Shown here piece after piece: positions 1 through 10,508 of a DNA stretch of 64,000 nt; position 1 is the first letter of the stretch, and every line of letters starts with the position of its first letter. A model generated the notes under the pieces. That model was not told the origin of the DNA. It worked only from the letters and a program-made list of their open reading frames with translations, and ran no database searches. The position numbers and the translations under genes are program-made. Source of the DNA: Adineta steineri (taxonomy: Eukaryota; Rotifera; Eurotatoria; Adinetida; Adinetidae). Where the stretch lies: positions 236,046 through 300,045 of the forward strand of contig CAJNOI010000023.1 of NCBI GenBank assembly GCA_905250115.1. The letters are read 5' to 3'.

Positions 1-37
1 GATCTGAAGGTCCCTGGTTCGATCCCGGGTCACGGCA
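1..37 (+). tRNA. tRNA 3' end, probably tRNA-Phe (5' part outside window)
   Basis: The window opens just after the anticodon. Bases 13-17 (CCTGG) pair with 25-29 (CCGGG) around the T-loop TTCGATC (18-24). Bases 30-36 (TCACGGC) are the 3' acceptor strand and A37 is the discriminator; CCA is not encoded, as expected in a eukaryote. A T-run starting about base 44 fits an RNA polymerase III terminator. The order of anticodon-loop end GA, stem TCTGA and variable loop AGGTC matches the layout of animal tRNA-Phe(GAA). The anticodon itself is not in the window, so the isotype is an inference. Confidence 0.85.
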
Positions 38-1190
38 TTCTCTTTTTCTTTTTTTTTAATCTGAACAATAAGTCAAATGTTAATTAAATTCAGTTGTAAC
101 AAATATATTTTAGATTTCATGAGTTATTATAGATACTTATAGTCTTTTCATACATCGTTTTGTAATAAATTATGCTGTTCAATATGATTTCTAAATGTTT
201 TTTATTTCGATGAAAAATATCAGATTTAAAATATAAAAAGTAAAAGATCTTTATTCAATAATAGTATACTCTGATTGAAATGACTATTTATGATCTTGTC
301 AATTTATTGTAATAAATTTCAAGTTATTGATTTGTTAGATTAGATGATTCTGATGTTGCCTATTTATATAAGAGTTCAACAAAAACGAATACCTCTTTTA
401 TTACAATTATGAAATAAATAGAAGTTTAAGTCGAGAGATTTATACTGAAAGAATTTTTCCATAATAACTCTTTCTATGAAATGTACAGTTTGTTTACTTT
501 GACAATTTGCAAATACGAAATACTTTTTTTTCAATAATTTAAAACCTTATATCTTATATATTTTCGAGGAAAGTTTGATGATAACTGTAAAATAATATTG
601 ATTGTGATTGACTTCAATACTTAGTCTACGTACATATCGTTTATCTCTATAAAATTTCATGTTTCGATAATTCTTGAGCACTGTCTTCGTATATTTCCTC
701 AGTAGTTACTCCTAATTAATGATAAAAATATCTTTTTAAAGAACAAATTCAATAAGAACATTTATAAGCGTTAAGAAAGTAAGATACATTTGATGATATT
801 GCAAAGTACAATTAACTGTATTAAGATAATTTTAAAAAAAAAAGAGATGATTAGCGAAGATTTTATAATATTTATTAAGGACGTTTTATTTCTCAATGAA
901 GCAGAAACAAAATTATCTTTTATATTGCTTTTGATCTGTTCTCTCATATTTCGGTGCAAATAATCAGATAATTTTTCTTCTTTCTTATTATTTGCTTGTC
1001 ACATGTTATTATTCGTAGAGTATATATGTAAGTATAATATATACTTTGTCGAAATAAAAAGCTTTGAAATCAATATCAGTCATTGAAATAGATTTAATAA
1101 AAGATTTTAAGTTTTAGAGAAAAAATATACTTTTTCAAATACTTTGAAATTATTTTTAGATTTTTATAATTAATTGATAAAAAGATAAAT
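38..1190. other. AT-rich intergenic stretch
   Basis: After the tRNA terminator this stretch has many stops in all frames and no coding or repeat signal that I can support. A 62-codon minus-strand opening at 771-959 has low-complexity composition and no recognisable motif. Confidence 0.6.
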
Positions 1191-2021
1191 ATGAGTAAAA
1201 CTAAGAAAAGTGTTGGAGAATTTATTGGGACAGCATTAATTTCTTTCATTGCTACAAATGCTGATGATCTTGTTATTTTAATGAATTTTTTTACAGAAGC
1301 AGCAATATCAAATTCATTACTTAAAGTTCGTCATGTTTTTATTGGTCAATATTTGGGGTTTTTTATAATATTAGGAATTAGTCTTATTGGTTATGGTGTA
1401 TCATATGCAATACCTATTCAAATGCTTGGATTTCTTGGATTTTTTCCTATTATTCTTGGTATAAAAGGTATTGTTGAAATAATAATTAATCTATGTATAA
1501 AATTTTTTTTAAATGTAAATGATATTATTCCAAATGATGATATTTCAACAATTGAACTTGAAACAATTCGTTATCGAAATGGTTCTACTGGAGAAATTAT
1601 TTCTGAAATAACAATTCAACAACCAGAAAATACAAATACTGATTCTCCTTCAACCATTCAATTCAAACAAAAAATTATTAAAATTCTCAGTTATTGTTTT
1701 AATCTTCAAACATTAAAAATTGCAAGTATAACAATAGCAAATAGTAGTGATAATGTAGCTATTTATACACCATTATTTGCTCAAGCATCGAAATGGCAAA
1801 TCGGTACTTATATTGGAATATTTCTTGTTATGGTTTTTGTTTGGCTTATATTTTCTTATTATTTTATTAATTTTCGTCCGATTTTATCAATTGCACAGAA
1901 ATATGCTCAATATATTGTTCCAGTTGTATTTATTGGAATTGGAATTTATATTATTATTACATCAGATTGTTTTCAATGGCTAGAACGAGCTATTAAAACG
2001 AAAAATTTCAAAAATGGTTGA
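1191..2021 (+). CDS. Cadmium-resistance (CadD)-type membrane transporter, copy 1
   Basis: A 276-residue protein of the bacterial CadD cadmium-resistance transporter family, predicted to move a cation across a membrane. Its N-terminal half has two to three hydrophobic helices, with the family's N-x-D-D motif at residues 23-26 in the first. A polar loop at about 110-165 separates it from a second half with the related D-N-V-A-I-Y-T-P motif and two more helices. It is a single exon, unlike many neighbours, and a diverged second copy follows at 2713. The family is bacterial, so gene transfer is a reasonable inference. The actual ion carried cannot be read from sequence. The start is the first ATG of the open frame. 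Confidence 0.85.
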   Translation: MSKTKKSVGEFIGTALISFIATNADDLVILMNFFTEAAISNSLLKVRHVFIGQYLGFFIILGISLIGYGVSYAIPIQMLGFLGFFPIILGIKGIVEIIINLCIKFFLNVNDIIPNDDISTIELETIRYRNGSTGEIISEITIQQPENTNTDSPSTIQFKQKIIKILSYCFNLQTLKIASITIANSSDNVAIYTPLFAQASKWQIGTYIGIFLVMVFVWLIFSYYFINFRPILSIAQKYAQYIVPVVFIGIGIYIIITSDCFQWLERAIKTKNFKNG

Positions 2022-2712
2022 TAATCACTTTTTTTCTTGACAACAACATCACTCTTTTTTTAAATTTAATTTTTTATGAAAAATTCATAGATTTAAATTA
2101 TTGTAGATGATATTAATAATAATATCGATATGATCCAAATAGAACTAAATATTTTTGTCGATAAATATTTTTATTAAAAATCTATATAGAATAACATTTC
2201 ATCTTTGATAGATTCTATGAATGATATCAATTTGATTAAAAATTGAAATATTAATAATGATCATATTATTATAATATGGTTTTAAAATTTACTCGTAAAA
2301 TAATAATTATGTCAAATATGATCAGTTTCATTTCATTGACTTTTTTATTATCATTATTTGTCAAGCTCATACTTCGAATGAAAAATTAAACATAATTGCC
2401 CCTATTAATGTCGTATATATGTCTTATGTATTAATACATATATCAAAATAATTTCTCCTCAGTGTATTACATTTATGGGTAGAAAAACAAATGTTTGTAT
2501 TAACTTATCTTCACTGTCGTTGAATAATAAGAACGGGAAAAAATATAATCACGTACTGAAGCATAGTATTTGTTTATTTTTCATCTGTCACTTTAGAATA
2601 TTATCTGTATTAGTAAAAATGTTTACGACTATAAACAATATATGAAAGAAAAGTATGAATTAACAAATGTCGAATTGTACTATTTATTTTCTAGGAATTC
2701 TTTGATAAAATA
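2022..2712. other. Intergenic spacer between the two CadD-like copies
   Basis: AT-rich spacer with no open frame or RNA gene that I can support. An AG acceptor-like sequence just before the second copy could be a 5'-UTR intron end or a trans-splice acceptor. Confidence 0.5.
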
Positions 2713-3504
2713 ATGATGATAGATATATTAAAACTTGGTACAAAAATAGTAATAACATTTATTCTAACAAATATTCAAGATATTGTTATATTAATAAATT
2801 TTTTTCTTCAATCATCTGAAAAAGGAAGTTTATTAAAAACTGATCATGTTGTACTTGGTCAATATTTAGGTTTTAGTACTTTATTAATGTTAAGTTTACT
2901 TGGTTATACTATATCATATATATTACCAGTTAAATTATTTGGTTTTCTAGGATTTTTAATTATTATTTTTGGTTTAAATGGTTTAGTGGAATTAATAAAA
3001 AATTTGAGAAAACAGAAGAAAAATACTACGGAAATTCTACAAAATGAACAAGTAGAATTTATTCAATTAGAATCGGTAAAGATTTCGTTTTTTTCAATCT
3101 ACTGAAAAGAAAAAAAAAGGTTGTTTAAACTATTTAAGGATGATAATATTGATTTAAAAGAAAATCAAAGTTTTTGTGATGATTTAAAACAAATCGTTAA
3201 AGTAAGTGTTGTAACAATTGCAAATGGAAATGATAATATTGCTATTTATGTACCTATATTTGTTCGATCAACATCATCACAAATAATTGCTTATGGATTA
3301 GGATTTTTATTTATGGTTGGTGTTTTATGTTTTATTTGTTATTGTTTTATACATTTTCCTCCAATATTTAAATTTGCACGAAAATATGCTCAATTTATTA
3401 GTCCATTTGTATTTATTGCACTTGGAATTTATATTTTAATTGATTCGGGATGTTTTCCATGGTTGATTAAAGTTATTCAAACTGGAAAATGGACAATTAC
3501 ATAG
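2713..3504 (+). pseudogene. CadD-type transporter, copy 2, interrupted
   Basis: This is a diverged tandem copy of the gene at 1191-2021. The two halves (2713-3105 and 3121-3504) lie in the same frame and are split by a TGA at 3103-3105. The first half keeps the helices, but the motif reads N-I-Q-D (residues 20-23) where copy 1 has N-A-D-D. The second half keeps the D-N-I-A-I-Y-V-P motif. The polar linker is shorter than in copy 1. A 33-base intron (3087-3119, GT..AG) would remove the stop and restore the frame, but it would be shorter than the other introns here. Either it is a gene with a minimal intron or a pseudogene with one nonsense codon; I lean to the latter. Confidence 0.6.
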
Positions 3505-4622
3505 ATTAATATTTCAAAACATTTTTTAAGTATTATTTTTATATTGAGAATTAATTAATAAATCAAAAGAAATTATTCTAACTTGTTATACATATTATTT
3601 ATTTATATTTTAATAACGATATTATTTTTCGTAATGTTTCAAGAAGGAACAGTTCAAAATTTATATATTTTATAAGATAGAATTAATTTTATAAAGTGTA
3701 GTATTTTGAGCCTTTATATTATCGTAAAATTTCAATTAGTAATCCTATGATCTAGATAATTTCATTATCATAATGATTCGTTATTTCGGTATCTCAAAGA
3801 AAATAATTATAAATTTTGTTTCTTTAAATATTCATAATTATTAAAAGCTTCTAACTATTTACTGTCCTATATTTATGTTTAAATGAATTGAAACTCATTT
3901 TCAAAAAACTAATTACTAATTGTATATAATTTTAAGACTTGTCAGTCGTCTTAAAGCAATATATTGATGAAAACAAGGATATGCGACCTTACAGCTTATT
4001 TATTGAATGCGTCTATGTAGTTATGTATACCAATGAATTTGTCTTGGATAGATAGATAGATAAATGAATAAAGCAGCTCTTACGACAAGTATACTGTGAA
4101 GGAATACGACTTAATGCCATCATTCCGACTCAATCAGTTTACATGAAAATTCTGCAATGAAACGTTTTATTTTATTTTCGGAATATTAATGTTGTCAAAA
4201 TAATTTTTAATATTCGTGTTATTATTATAGTATCAATTGAATTGTAATGAACTAGTATAGAAAATAAAGATTTGTTTTTTTTCTATTTCTTTGAGTTTTT
4301 TGTTGTAAAAATTCGATATCTCCAATAGAACTTATGAATTTATCTACATTATTAAAAGTATCTTTAATATAAATGTATTAGATTACTTTGGACTTAACTG
4401 ACGTATATTATTTGTTATCGTTAGTAACTATGTTTAATGTAACGCATGAAAGAAAGAAAAGTATATAAAGAAGAATATCATTTCGTTCGTTCTTTACTAT
4501 AACAAAGGAAGAAAAACAACGAATATAATCATGTGTTTCTATTCTGCTTGGTCACAATGATAAACATTCTATATAAAAATCAGTTATAAATAATATCTTT
4601 TTTGTTAATTTCAGAGTAGAAA
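3505..4622. other. AT-rich intergenic stretch
   Basis: No gene seen. It contains a short GATA microsatellite near 4048-4060. A pyrimidine-rich run ending in CAG at 4612-4614, nine bases before the pirin ATG, looks like a splice acceptor (5'-UTR intron or spliced leader). Confidence 0.5.
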
Positions 4623-5387
4623 ATGTCGTCAAAAATGGAAATAATTGCTCGTCGTTCAAATGAACGTGGTCATAGTAATGTTGGTTGGTTAGATAGTTAT
4701 CATACATGGTCATTTTCTTCTTATCATGATCCAAAATTTGATAATGGTTTTGGTTGTTTACATGTTCTTAATGAAGATCGTGTTGAACCAACAAAAGGTT
4801 TTGGTACACATTCTCATAAAGAATATGAAATATTTTCATATATTGTTGATGGTGAATTAGAACATAAAGATTCAATGGGAAATACAGAAATAATTCATCG
4901 TGATGAAGTTCAATTTACATCAGCTGGAACAGGTCTTCAACATTCTGAATTTAATGTTCATCAATCATTATGGGTTCATTTTATTCAAATATGGGTTAAA
5001 CCAAATCAATCGAAACTTCAACCATCATATACAACAAAAAAATGGTCAGATAAAGATAAACTAAATAAACTTTGTTTATTAGTTGATGATATTAAAAATT
5101 CAAATGAAAATACAATTGCAATTCATGCATCATTATCAATGTTTGCAACTATTTTAGAAGCGAATCAATCAATTAAACATATTTTTAAAAGAAATAAAGG
5201 ATTTATACATTTAATTATGAGAAGTGGCAAAGAAGCAACAAATATTGCAAAAATTCGTCTTAATCAATCTATTATCTTAGAAGAAGGTGATGGAGCATTT
5301 ATTAATTGTGAAACATCATTTAACGAATTATCCATTGAAAATATTGGAAAAATTAATGCGGAATTTTTATTATTTGATCATGAATAA
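4623..5387 (+). CDS. Pirin-family cupin protein (quercetinase-like)
   Basis: A 254-residue bicupin of the pirin/YhhW family, proteins that bind Fe(II); several cleave quercetin. The N-terminal cupin carries the expected metal ligands H63, H65, H107 and E109, in the contexts F-G-T-H-S-H and L-Q-H-S-E-F. The S-F-S-S-Y-H-D-P stretch at about 30-37 is typical of the family. The C-terminal half is the weaker second cupin. It is a single exon with a splice-acceptor-like CAG just upstream. Pirins occur in bacteria and eukaryotes, but this one looks closest to the short bacterial form, so transfer is possible and unproven. Substrate unknown. Confidence 0.88.
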   Translation: MSSKMEIIARRSNERGHSNVGWLDSYHTWSFSSYHDPKFDNGFGCLHVLNEDRVEPTKGFGTHSHKEYEIFSYIVDGELEHKDSMGNTEIIHRDEVQFTSAGTGLQHSEFNVHQSLWVHFIQIWVKPNQSKLQPSYTTKKWSDKDKLNKLCLLVDDIKNSNENTIAIHASLSMFATILEANQSIKHIFKRNKGFIHLIMRSGKEATNIAKIRLNQSIILEEGDGAFINCETSFNELSIENIGKINAEFLLFDHE

Positions 5388-5518
5388 ACTTAAACAATTT
5401 TTAAACACCTAATTTTATATTTATAACATTAACTTAATAAATTATTTATAAAAATTCTTAAAATTTTCTAAAATCTAACCTATTTTAAGACAATATAAAA
5501 ATTCTCAGAATCATTCAA

Positions 5519-5737
5519 CTAACTGAATGAATTTTTTTCTACATAATACATATCAAGACATAAAAAAATAAAAAAGATCAAAATAAATGAACAGTAGTTA
5601 GATAAATATGTAGAAATACCACTAATCATAAGTGTTGTAAGCAATGCGCTAGTAGTAATTAATATTATTGATGAAGTATGAGTAGTTAAAGAATTAGGAA
5701 TGGTTTCAAAAGCAATAGAAGTATTTATTGGTCTCAT
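5519..5737 (-). other. Open frame with hydrophobic segment downstream of GH32 remnant
   Basis: A 72-codon frame lying in the same reading frame as the GH32 remnant, beginning four codons after its stop codon. It is rich in Ser, Thr and Ile and has one clear hydrophobic segment of about 20 residues near its end. It could be a former C-terminal membrane anchor of the enzyme now cut off by the TAA at 5750-5752, or chance. No family recognised. Confidence 0.25.
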
Positions 5738-5749
5738 AGGGAATACATT

Positions 5750-6120
5750 TTACAAATTAGACCAAATAGTAACATTACTAAATATAAAAGTTCCATTTTC
5801 TCCCTCAATAATATATCCAATACCAGTAGAATTTGATAATACACGATAAATATATGTGGATATTACTGTACGATTATTTACATAAATTTCTATGAGCGAA
5901 TTATCAATGAAGATATGTAAAAATAAAAGTTCGTTTTCTGTCATATTTTCATTGATCATCGTCGTAATGAAATTGTGTTTAGCATATATAATACTATTTT
6001 GAAATTGTTTAATTAGTGAAGAATGAGTTCGATCAAGAATTAAATATTTCTAAACCGTCAGATGATTTTCGAGAAATGAAATCAGCAGTCGTATTTGAAG
6101 AAATATTAATATTTGTAAAA
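5750..6120 (-). pseudogene. Glycoside hydrolase family 32 (invertase/levanase-type) C-terminal remnant
   Basis: Translated on the minus strand, 5750 to about 6050 gives an uninterrupted GH32 C-terminal beta-sandwich. It has an L-D-R-T-H-S-S segment, then F-I-D-N-S-L-I-E-I-Y-V-N-N, the family's F-x-D-x-S-x-x-E-x-F-x-N signature, then T-x-x-I-Y-R and a final I-W. Upstream, about 6060-6120 continues in another frame with a segment resembling the start of this domain. A TAG and a frameshift separate the two. The catalytic five-bladed propeller is absent from the window. GH32 enzymes hydrolyse fructose-containing sugars and are rare in animals, so this is probably the corpse of a transferred gene. 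Confidence 0.65.
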
Positions 6121-6406
6121 TTTGTTTAGGAATAAGTAAAATAATTTTATCTTATATATAATTGTGCACAAAAAAGATTTTGATCGGTAATTATCATTAT
6201 TATTATCAGAATATTTCTTTAATCTTCACAAATTGTTTAAATAAATTCTAAGTTTTCAATGTTAAGATTTTTAAAAATGTATAAAAGAAATATATTTTTT
6301 CGTGATTATTAATAAAGTCTAAACAAAGATAATATTTATTTCAAAAAAGAAAACCAAATAAAACAAATATAGAAGTATACAAATATACATTATTGATTGT
6401 ATTTAT

Positions 6407-6923
6407 TTATTTTTTTGCTCTCTTCTTAACACTATGTTGACCATAAACTAAAACAAAAAGAAATAATAATGTAAATATTAATTATATAAGATGAGAAGAA
6501 AAATAGATTCGAACTGACTTGTTTCTTTTCCAGTATTATCATTTTCAATAACATATCGAACTTCTTTTGTTGATGGATCAGATTTCTTAAAAAGAAAAAT
6601 CTAAATTAATCATTTCGAATATAATCTTTATTTACTTTAGCTCCAGTTAAAACTTTAGTAACTTTTCCTTGTGCACGTCTAGTTGAACCTTTATGAACAG
6701 GATCATATTCAATTTCTTCACCAACATTATGTTTAACCTGTTGACTTCCTTCGGTTTTTGTTGTACGTTTTTTTATATCTTTTCTATCTTTTGAATTTGT
6801 TGTTGGTTCATTGTTTGATGATGCTGTTGCAATTGTACTATCTTTTTTATTCGATAATCTCTTGCTAGTTCTTTTTGTATTTGAAGTACCAGCTGAAGAT
6901 AAACGTTTTCGTTTTGGACCCAT
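6407..6923 (-). CDS. Small basic protein with HVA1/DUF2945-type TUDOR domain
   Basis: Three exons on the minus strand: 6636-6923, 6519-6585 and 6407-6447. The introns are 50 and 71 bases with GT..AG ends and matching phases, giving about 131 residues. The first 60 residues are Lys/Arg/Ser/Thr-rich and nuclear-like, starting M-G-P-K-R-K-R. The rest matches the hypervirulence-associated TUDOR domain: V-G-E-E-I-E-Y, then G-K-V-T-K-V-L, then V-R-Y-V-I-E-N-D-N-T-G-K-E, with V-K-K near the end. The family is widespread in fungi and bacteria. Its role is unclear; the basic tail suggests nucleic-acid or chromatin contact, which is inference. The exon structure argues for a functioning gene. Confidence 0.75.
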
Positions 6924-7394
6924 TAAAATATTTAATCAAACAATGTAGATGTATGTATTAGAAGAATTTTAAAATATTAAATTGAAGAAAGGAAGAAACA
7001 GATGTTTTCTTTTGTCAAAATTTCATGTCATTGTTCGCTTTCGAAATTTTATCATATTAAAATATTCTTATAAGATTTTAATATCGTTTTCTTTTGAAAA
7101 ACTAAACATAATTAAATTAAAAACATTAGTTTTGTTTTCAGAAAATATATAAAAGATGGCGGTAATGATAGACGTCAGTAATGATTTATAGAATTTATCT
7201 AATTTGAACTGTTTCAAGCATTATGGTCATGTTCATTTTAGGAACACATTATGAAATTATTGAATCAACAAATTAAGTTAATAGTATAATATTTAAATTA
7301 TTATTTTAGCCGAACAAAGGAATAAACTTTCATTTTAATAATAAATTTTTTTTTCTTTGATGATGCATGCAATACCATTCATAGTGTGATATAT

Positions 7395-7990
7395 TTCTCT
7401 AAGAATATACATATTGTTTTATAACTAATTTTCTTTCTCTTCAATGTATTATTTGAGGGAATTATACAATGAGTTTAACTATTTTCTATCGCAAATATGT
7501 GATAATCAATAAATAATAGTGAGAGTTCTTTGAATATGAGAAAATTGTAGTCAAATTCATTTTGAAAATATTTTATCGATTAAGCATCTACATGTATATT
7601 CAAAACTAAATTAAACAGGAAAGAATTGCCTAAAAGAAAAAAATCTTTTGTGGCATATTTGTCATTGATACAAAAATTAGTTGATTATGAAATTTTGATC
7701 ATAAACTCATTTATATTCAGTTACTTTATACTAAATAATGCATGTTATATCTATTAATATAATAAAATATTTTTAGAAATCGATTTTTATTTTCTGATAC
7801 GATTAATTACATGTAATTGAAAACTGCTGTCAGATGATTATGATTCAAGTAGATTATATAGCGTAGGAGTCGTTGCATTCGATTCATAGCATACAAGTAA
7901 ACAATAGTTTTAAATATAATAAAAATATTTCTAGAAAAAAAACCATTCTGTTGCATTTAAAATAGTCATCGAAGAATTTCTTTTAAACGC
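7395..7990 (+). repeat. Diverged direct repeat, copy A
   Basis: Matches 8833-9368 in the same order and orientation. The shared landmarks are AGAATATACATAT, then TTATAACTAATTTTCTT, then a stretch near 7621-7665 ending in a CTTTTGTG-like motif, then TTTTAAATATAATAAAAATA near 7908. The middle parts have drifted. No open frame is conserved between the copies. Confidence 0.55.
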
Positions 7991-8675
7991 AATTGTAAAT
8001 ACGTTTTTATTCTGATAATGACGTAACAATATTGTCAAAATATCAAGGTAAATACGGATCTGGTTAGTTAAATCATGTTTGTAGCATTTCTTTACTTCAT
8101 TGTAACATTATAAAAATTACACGTAACTAAATCAAATTAAATTTTATCAAGTTTGTTTAAAGTTTTTAATATGAATTGTAGAACACCAGGTATTGATACT
8201 ATAATAAATCCGATTATTAGCAATTCTATAATTTTTGTAACAGTTATAACTTTTGAAATGGATATAATAACAGAATTTAAGCATGATCAAACTTCATTAA
8301 CTGCTACTTTGAGATCAGATCGTCGAATATCATAGATGCCTACAAGATTTTATCAAGCATCACTTTATCGATTAACAATTGCATAAATAGTTATTAACAT
8401 AAAATTAATTATAAAGACCTGCCATTTATTATATAACATCCATTGTATTAATTGTTTAAAGTTATCGATAAAGTATTTGAGACTACTTGAAGTACATATT
8501 TTAATGCACTCATCCATTGTAATAAATTATTTCATTATATGATATATAGGCTGTTTGTTCGATGCACATATATATAGTAAAGATGTATTGAAAGAGATGA
8601 ACGAGATTAAAATATATGAAATGTTTTTGGATAAAACCATAACAAATTTTTATATACCCAGGTCGAACAATCCGG

Positions 8676-8697
8676 CACGGAAACGGCCGGTTCCGTG
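8676..8697. repeat. GC-rich short palindrome
   Basis: CACGGAA and TTCCGTG arms around ACGGCCGG, inside the GC-richer patch 8660-8821. Confidence 0.6.
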
Positions 8698-8755
8698 GTA
8701 TTCCCGAGATGTCATGGAAGCAGTATTCCCGTTGAACGGATTTGGTGACCGGATT

Positions 8756-8821
8756 GAGGATGGGTGTGAGGATTGATGTCAACAGGTTAGAATACCCGCA
8801 CCTACTCACACCCAAATCCTC
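8756..8821. repeat. Telomere-like palindrome P1
   Basis: Left arm GAGGATGGGTGTGAG, right arm CTCACACCCAAATCCTC, with an AT-rich loop containing TTAGAATAC. Confidence 0.7.
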
Positions 8822-8832
8822 GTTTATATGTT

Positions 8833-9368
8833 TCTCTCAGAATATACATATGATGTTAACATATATTTTATAAATATTGTGTTATAACTAATTTTCTTCC
8901 TTTTCAGTGTATTACTATACTAAATATGATTTCTATTTTTAGTGTAAAATCCAATGATTATAAAATAAATTTCCATAATATTAAAATTCTAGTTATCATT
9001 AATAAACGAGTTGAATGATATAGCAGCTCTAGTAAAAAATGTCTATATCCTCGGGGAATAATTCTATGTTATGTGACTTAGTTTTACAGATGGATGTAAA
9101 AATGATGAAGAGAAAAGCCTCCTTCATACATGATGTTTTTGCTGTTAACAATAAGAAAGAATATTTAAAAGATATCTTTTTGTGACGTATCGTTTATAAA
9201 AAAATGGGTTTGTTTAGTTTTTCCAATTATAAGATGAAGTAAACTTTATTTTTATGTTTTTCTTTGCAGTATATACAGGCAAACACTAGTTTTAAATATA
9301 ATAAAAATATTTCGAGAGAAAAACTATTCTGCTGCACTTAAAATATAGTGATTGAAGAAATCCAATGG
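8833..9368 (+). repeat. Diverged direct repeat, copy B
   Basis: Second copy of the segment at 7395-7990. The best-conserved blocks are near 8833-8910 and 9275-9365. The pair looks like an old segmental duplication or a degraded non-autonomous element. Confidence 0.55.
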
Positions 9369-9534
9369 TTGCATTAGTATCTTAGTTATCTTTGATAAAG
9401 AGATACAAGCTCTTATCTGCACGTGTAAAAGGTAACCATATATTAACAAAAAAATCTTCTATTCTAACTAGTTAAACATACAACAACTTTTCTAAGAGAT
9501 ACCTTTTACTCAACAATACGAATACACAAACGAT

Positions 9535-10508
9535 ATGTCGAGTATAAATTCGTTAGTTACTTCCGAACACTTAAAGCAATTCGATCAACATGGGTATGTA
9601 TTTTGATAATCTTTATAAAGTTAAGAAAAATATATTTTCAGTTATTTTATTCTACCATCTATCATTCCATCTGAACATATTACAATAATGTCAGAAGTTA
9701 TTCAACGAGCAATTGCTAAACGTGATAAAGATTTAAGACCAAACGTAGAAGCTAATGATGGTGGATTAATTCAGTGCTCAACGGATGGAAAATATTTTTT
9801 CTTTATGCATGAAGATAACGAACCTGATATGCATAAGATTATATTCAGTTCTTATATGGAACAGATAGTGAAAGGTATGGAAGTAATTCCTATAGTTTAT
9901 AAATTACAAAAATAATAAAATTTCATTGATTTATAGCTGTGTTAGGTGATACGGCGTATTATACTCATTCAGAAATTGTTGTAAAACGTGGAGAAGGTGA
10001 CAAAGATATGTCAGGAAGAACAGCTTTCGCTTGGCATCAAGATAGTGGTTATGTTCCATATGAACATACACCGTACTTAAGTTGTTGGTGTGCTTTGACA
10101 GAAATGACAACAAATAATGGAACAATTTCTGTATTACCTATTGAAAGAAATCCATCAGAAGATGAAAATCACAAAATCAATTGGTGTGCCAAGCCACGAC
10201 CGTCAGCTGTCACTGAGTTTCCATGCTATCAACATCGAAACGATGATAATAGTCCAGATTTAATAGGATATTTTGGAAGCGATCTAGGCATTGAAGTATT
10301 GTGTCCTGTGGGAAGTATTGTAGTTTTCTCCAGTTTGACATTACATTGTTCCTCGCCGAATCATAGTAAAGCTCTTCGTTCAGCATACAATGTTCAATAT
10401 GCTCCGGTGCCATTGATGAGTGAAGATTCGCAATCATTTAGACACAACGCTGATCCATTTATTGTTGAGTCAAAAATTGCTCATGAAGTCGAAAAATGGC
10501 AACAATAA
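9535..10508 (+). CDS. Phytanoyl-CoA dioxygenase (PhyH)-family protein
   Basis: Three exons, 9535-9593, 9642-9874 and 9937-10508, with introns of 48 and 62 bases, encode 287 residues. The fold is the Fe(II)/2-oxoglutarate dioxygenase jelly roll. The metal triad is H131-x-D133 (context A-W-H-Q-D) and H234 or H240 near the C-terminus, and R245 is placed to hold 2-oxoglutarate. The N-terminus E-H-L-K-Q-F-D-Q-H-G-Y is the usual PhyH opening. PhyH proteins hydroxylate varied substrates, including phytanoyl-CoA, ectoine and secondary metabolites. No peroxisomal C-terminal tripeptide is seen (ends W-Q-Q), so phytanic acid breakdown is not the default guess. Confidence 0.85.

Larger units (their letters stand above)
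6924..9534. other. Long intergenic region with old duplication and GC-richer patch
   Basis: No gene supported. Two diverged copies of one segment (about 7395-7990 and 8833-9368) flank a GC-richer patch at 8660-8821. Short openings at 8153-8335 and 8555-8776 have no family resemblance. Confidence 0.5.

Noticed and set aside
771..959. 62-codon minus-strand opening
   Set aside because: Ile/Phe-rich translation of AT-rich DNA, no motif.
8555..8776. Overlapping openings on both strands in the GC-richer patch
   Set aside because: Openness is explained by the higher GC and the palindromes; no protein family resemblance.
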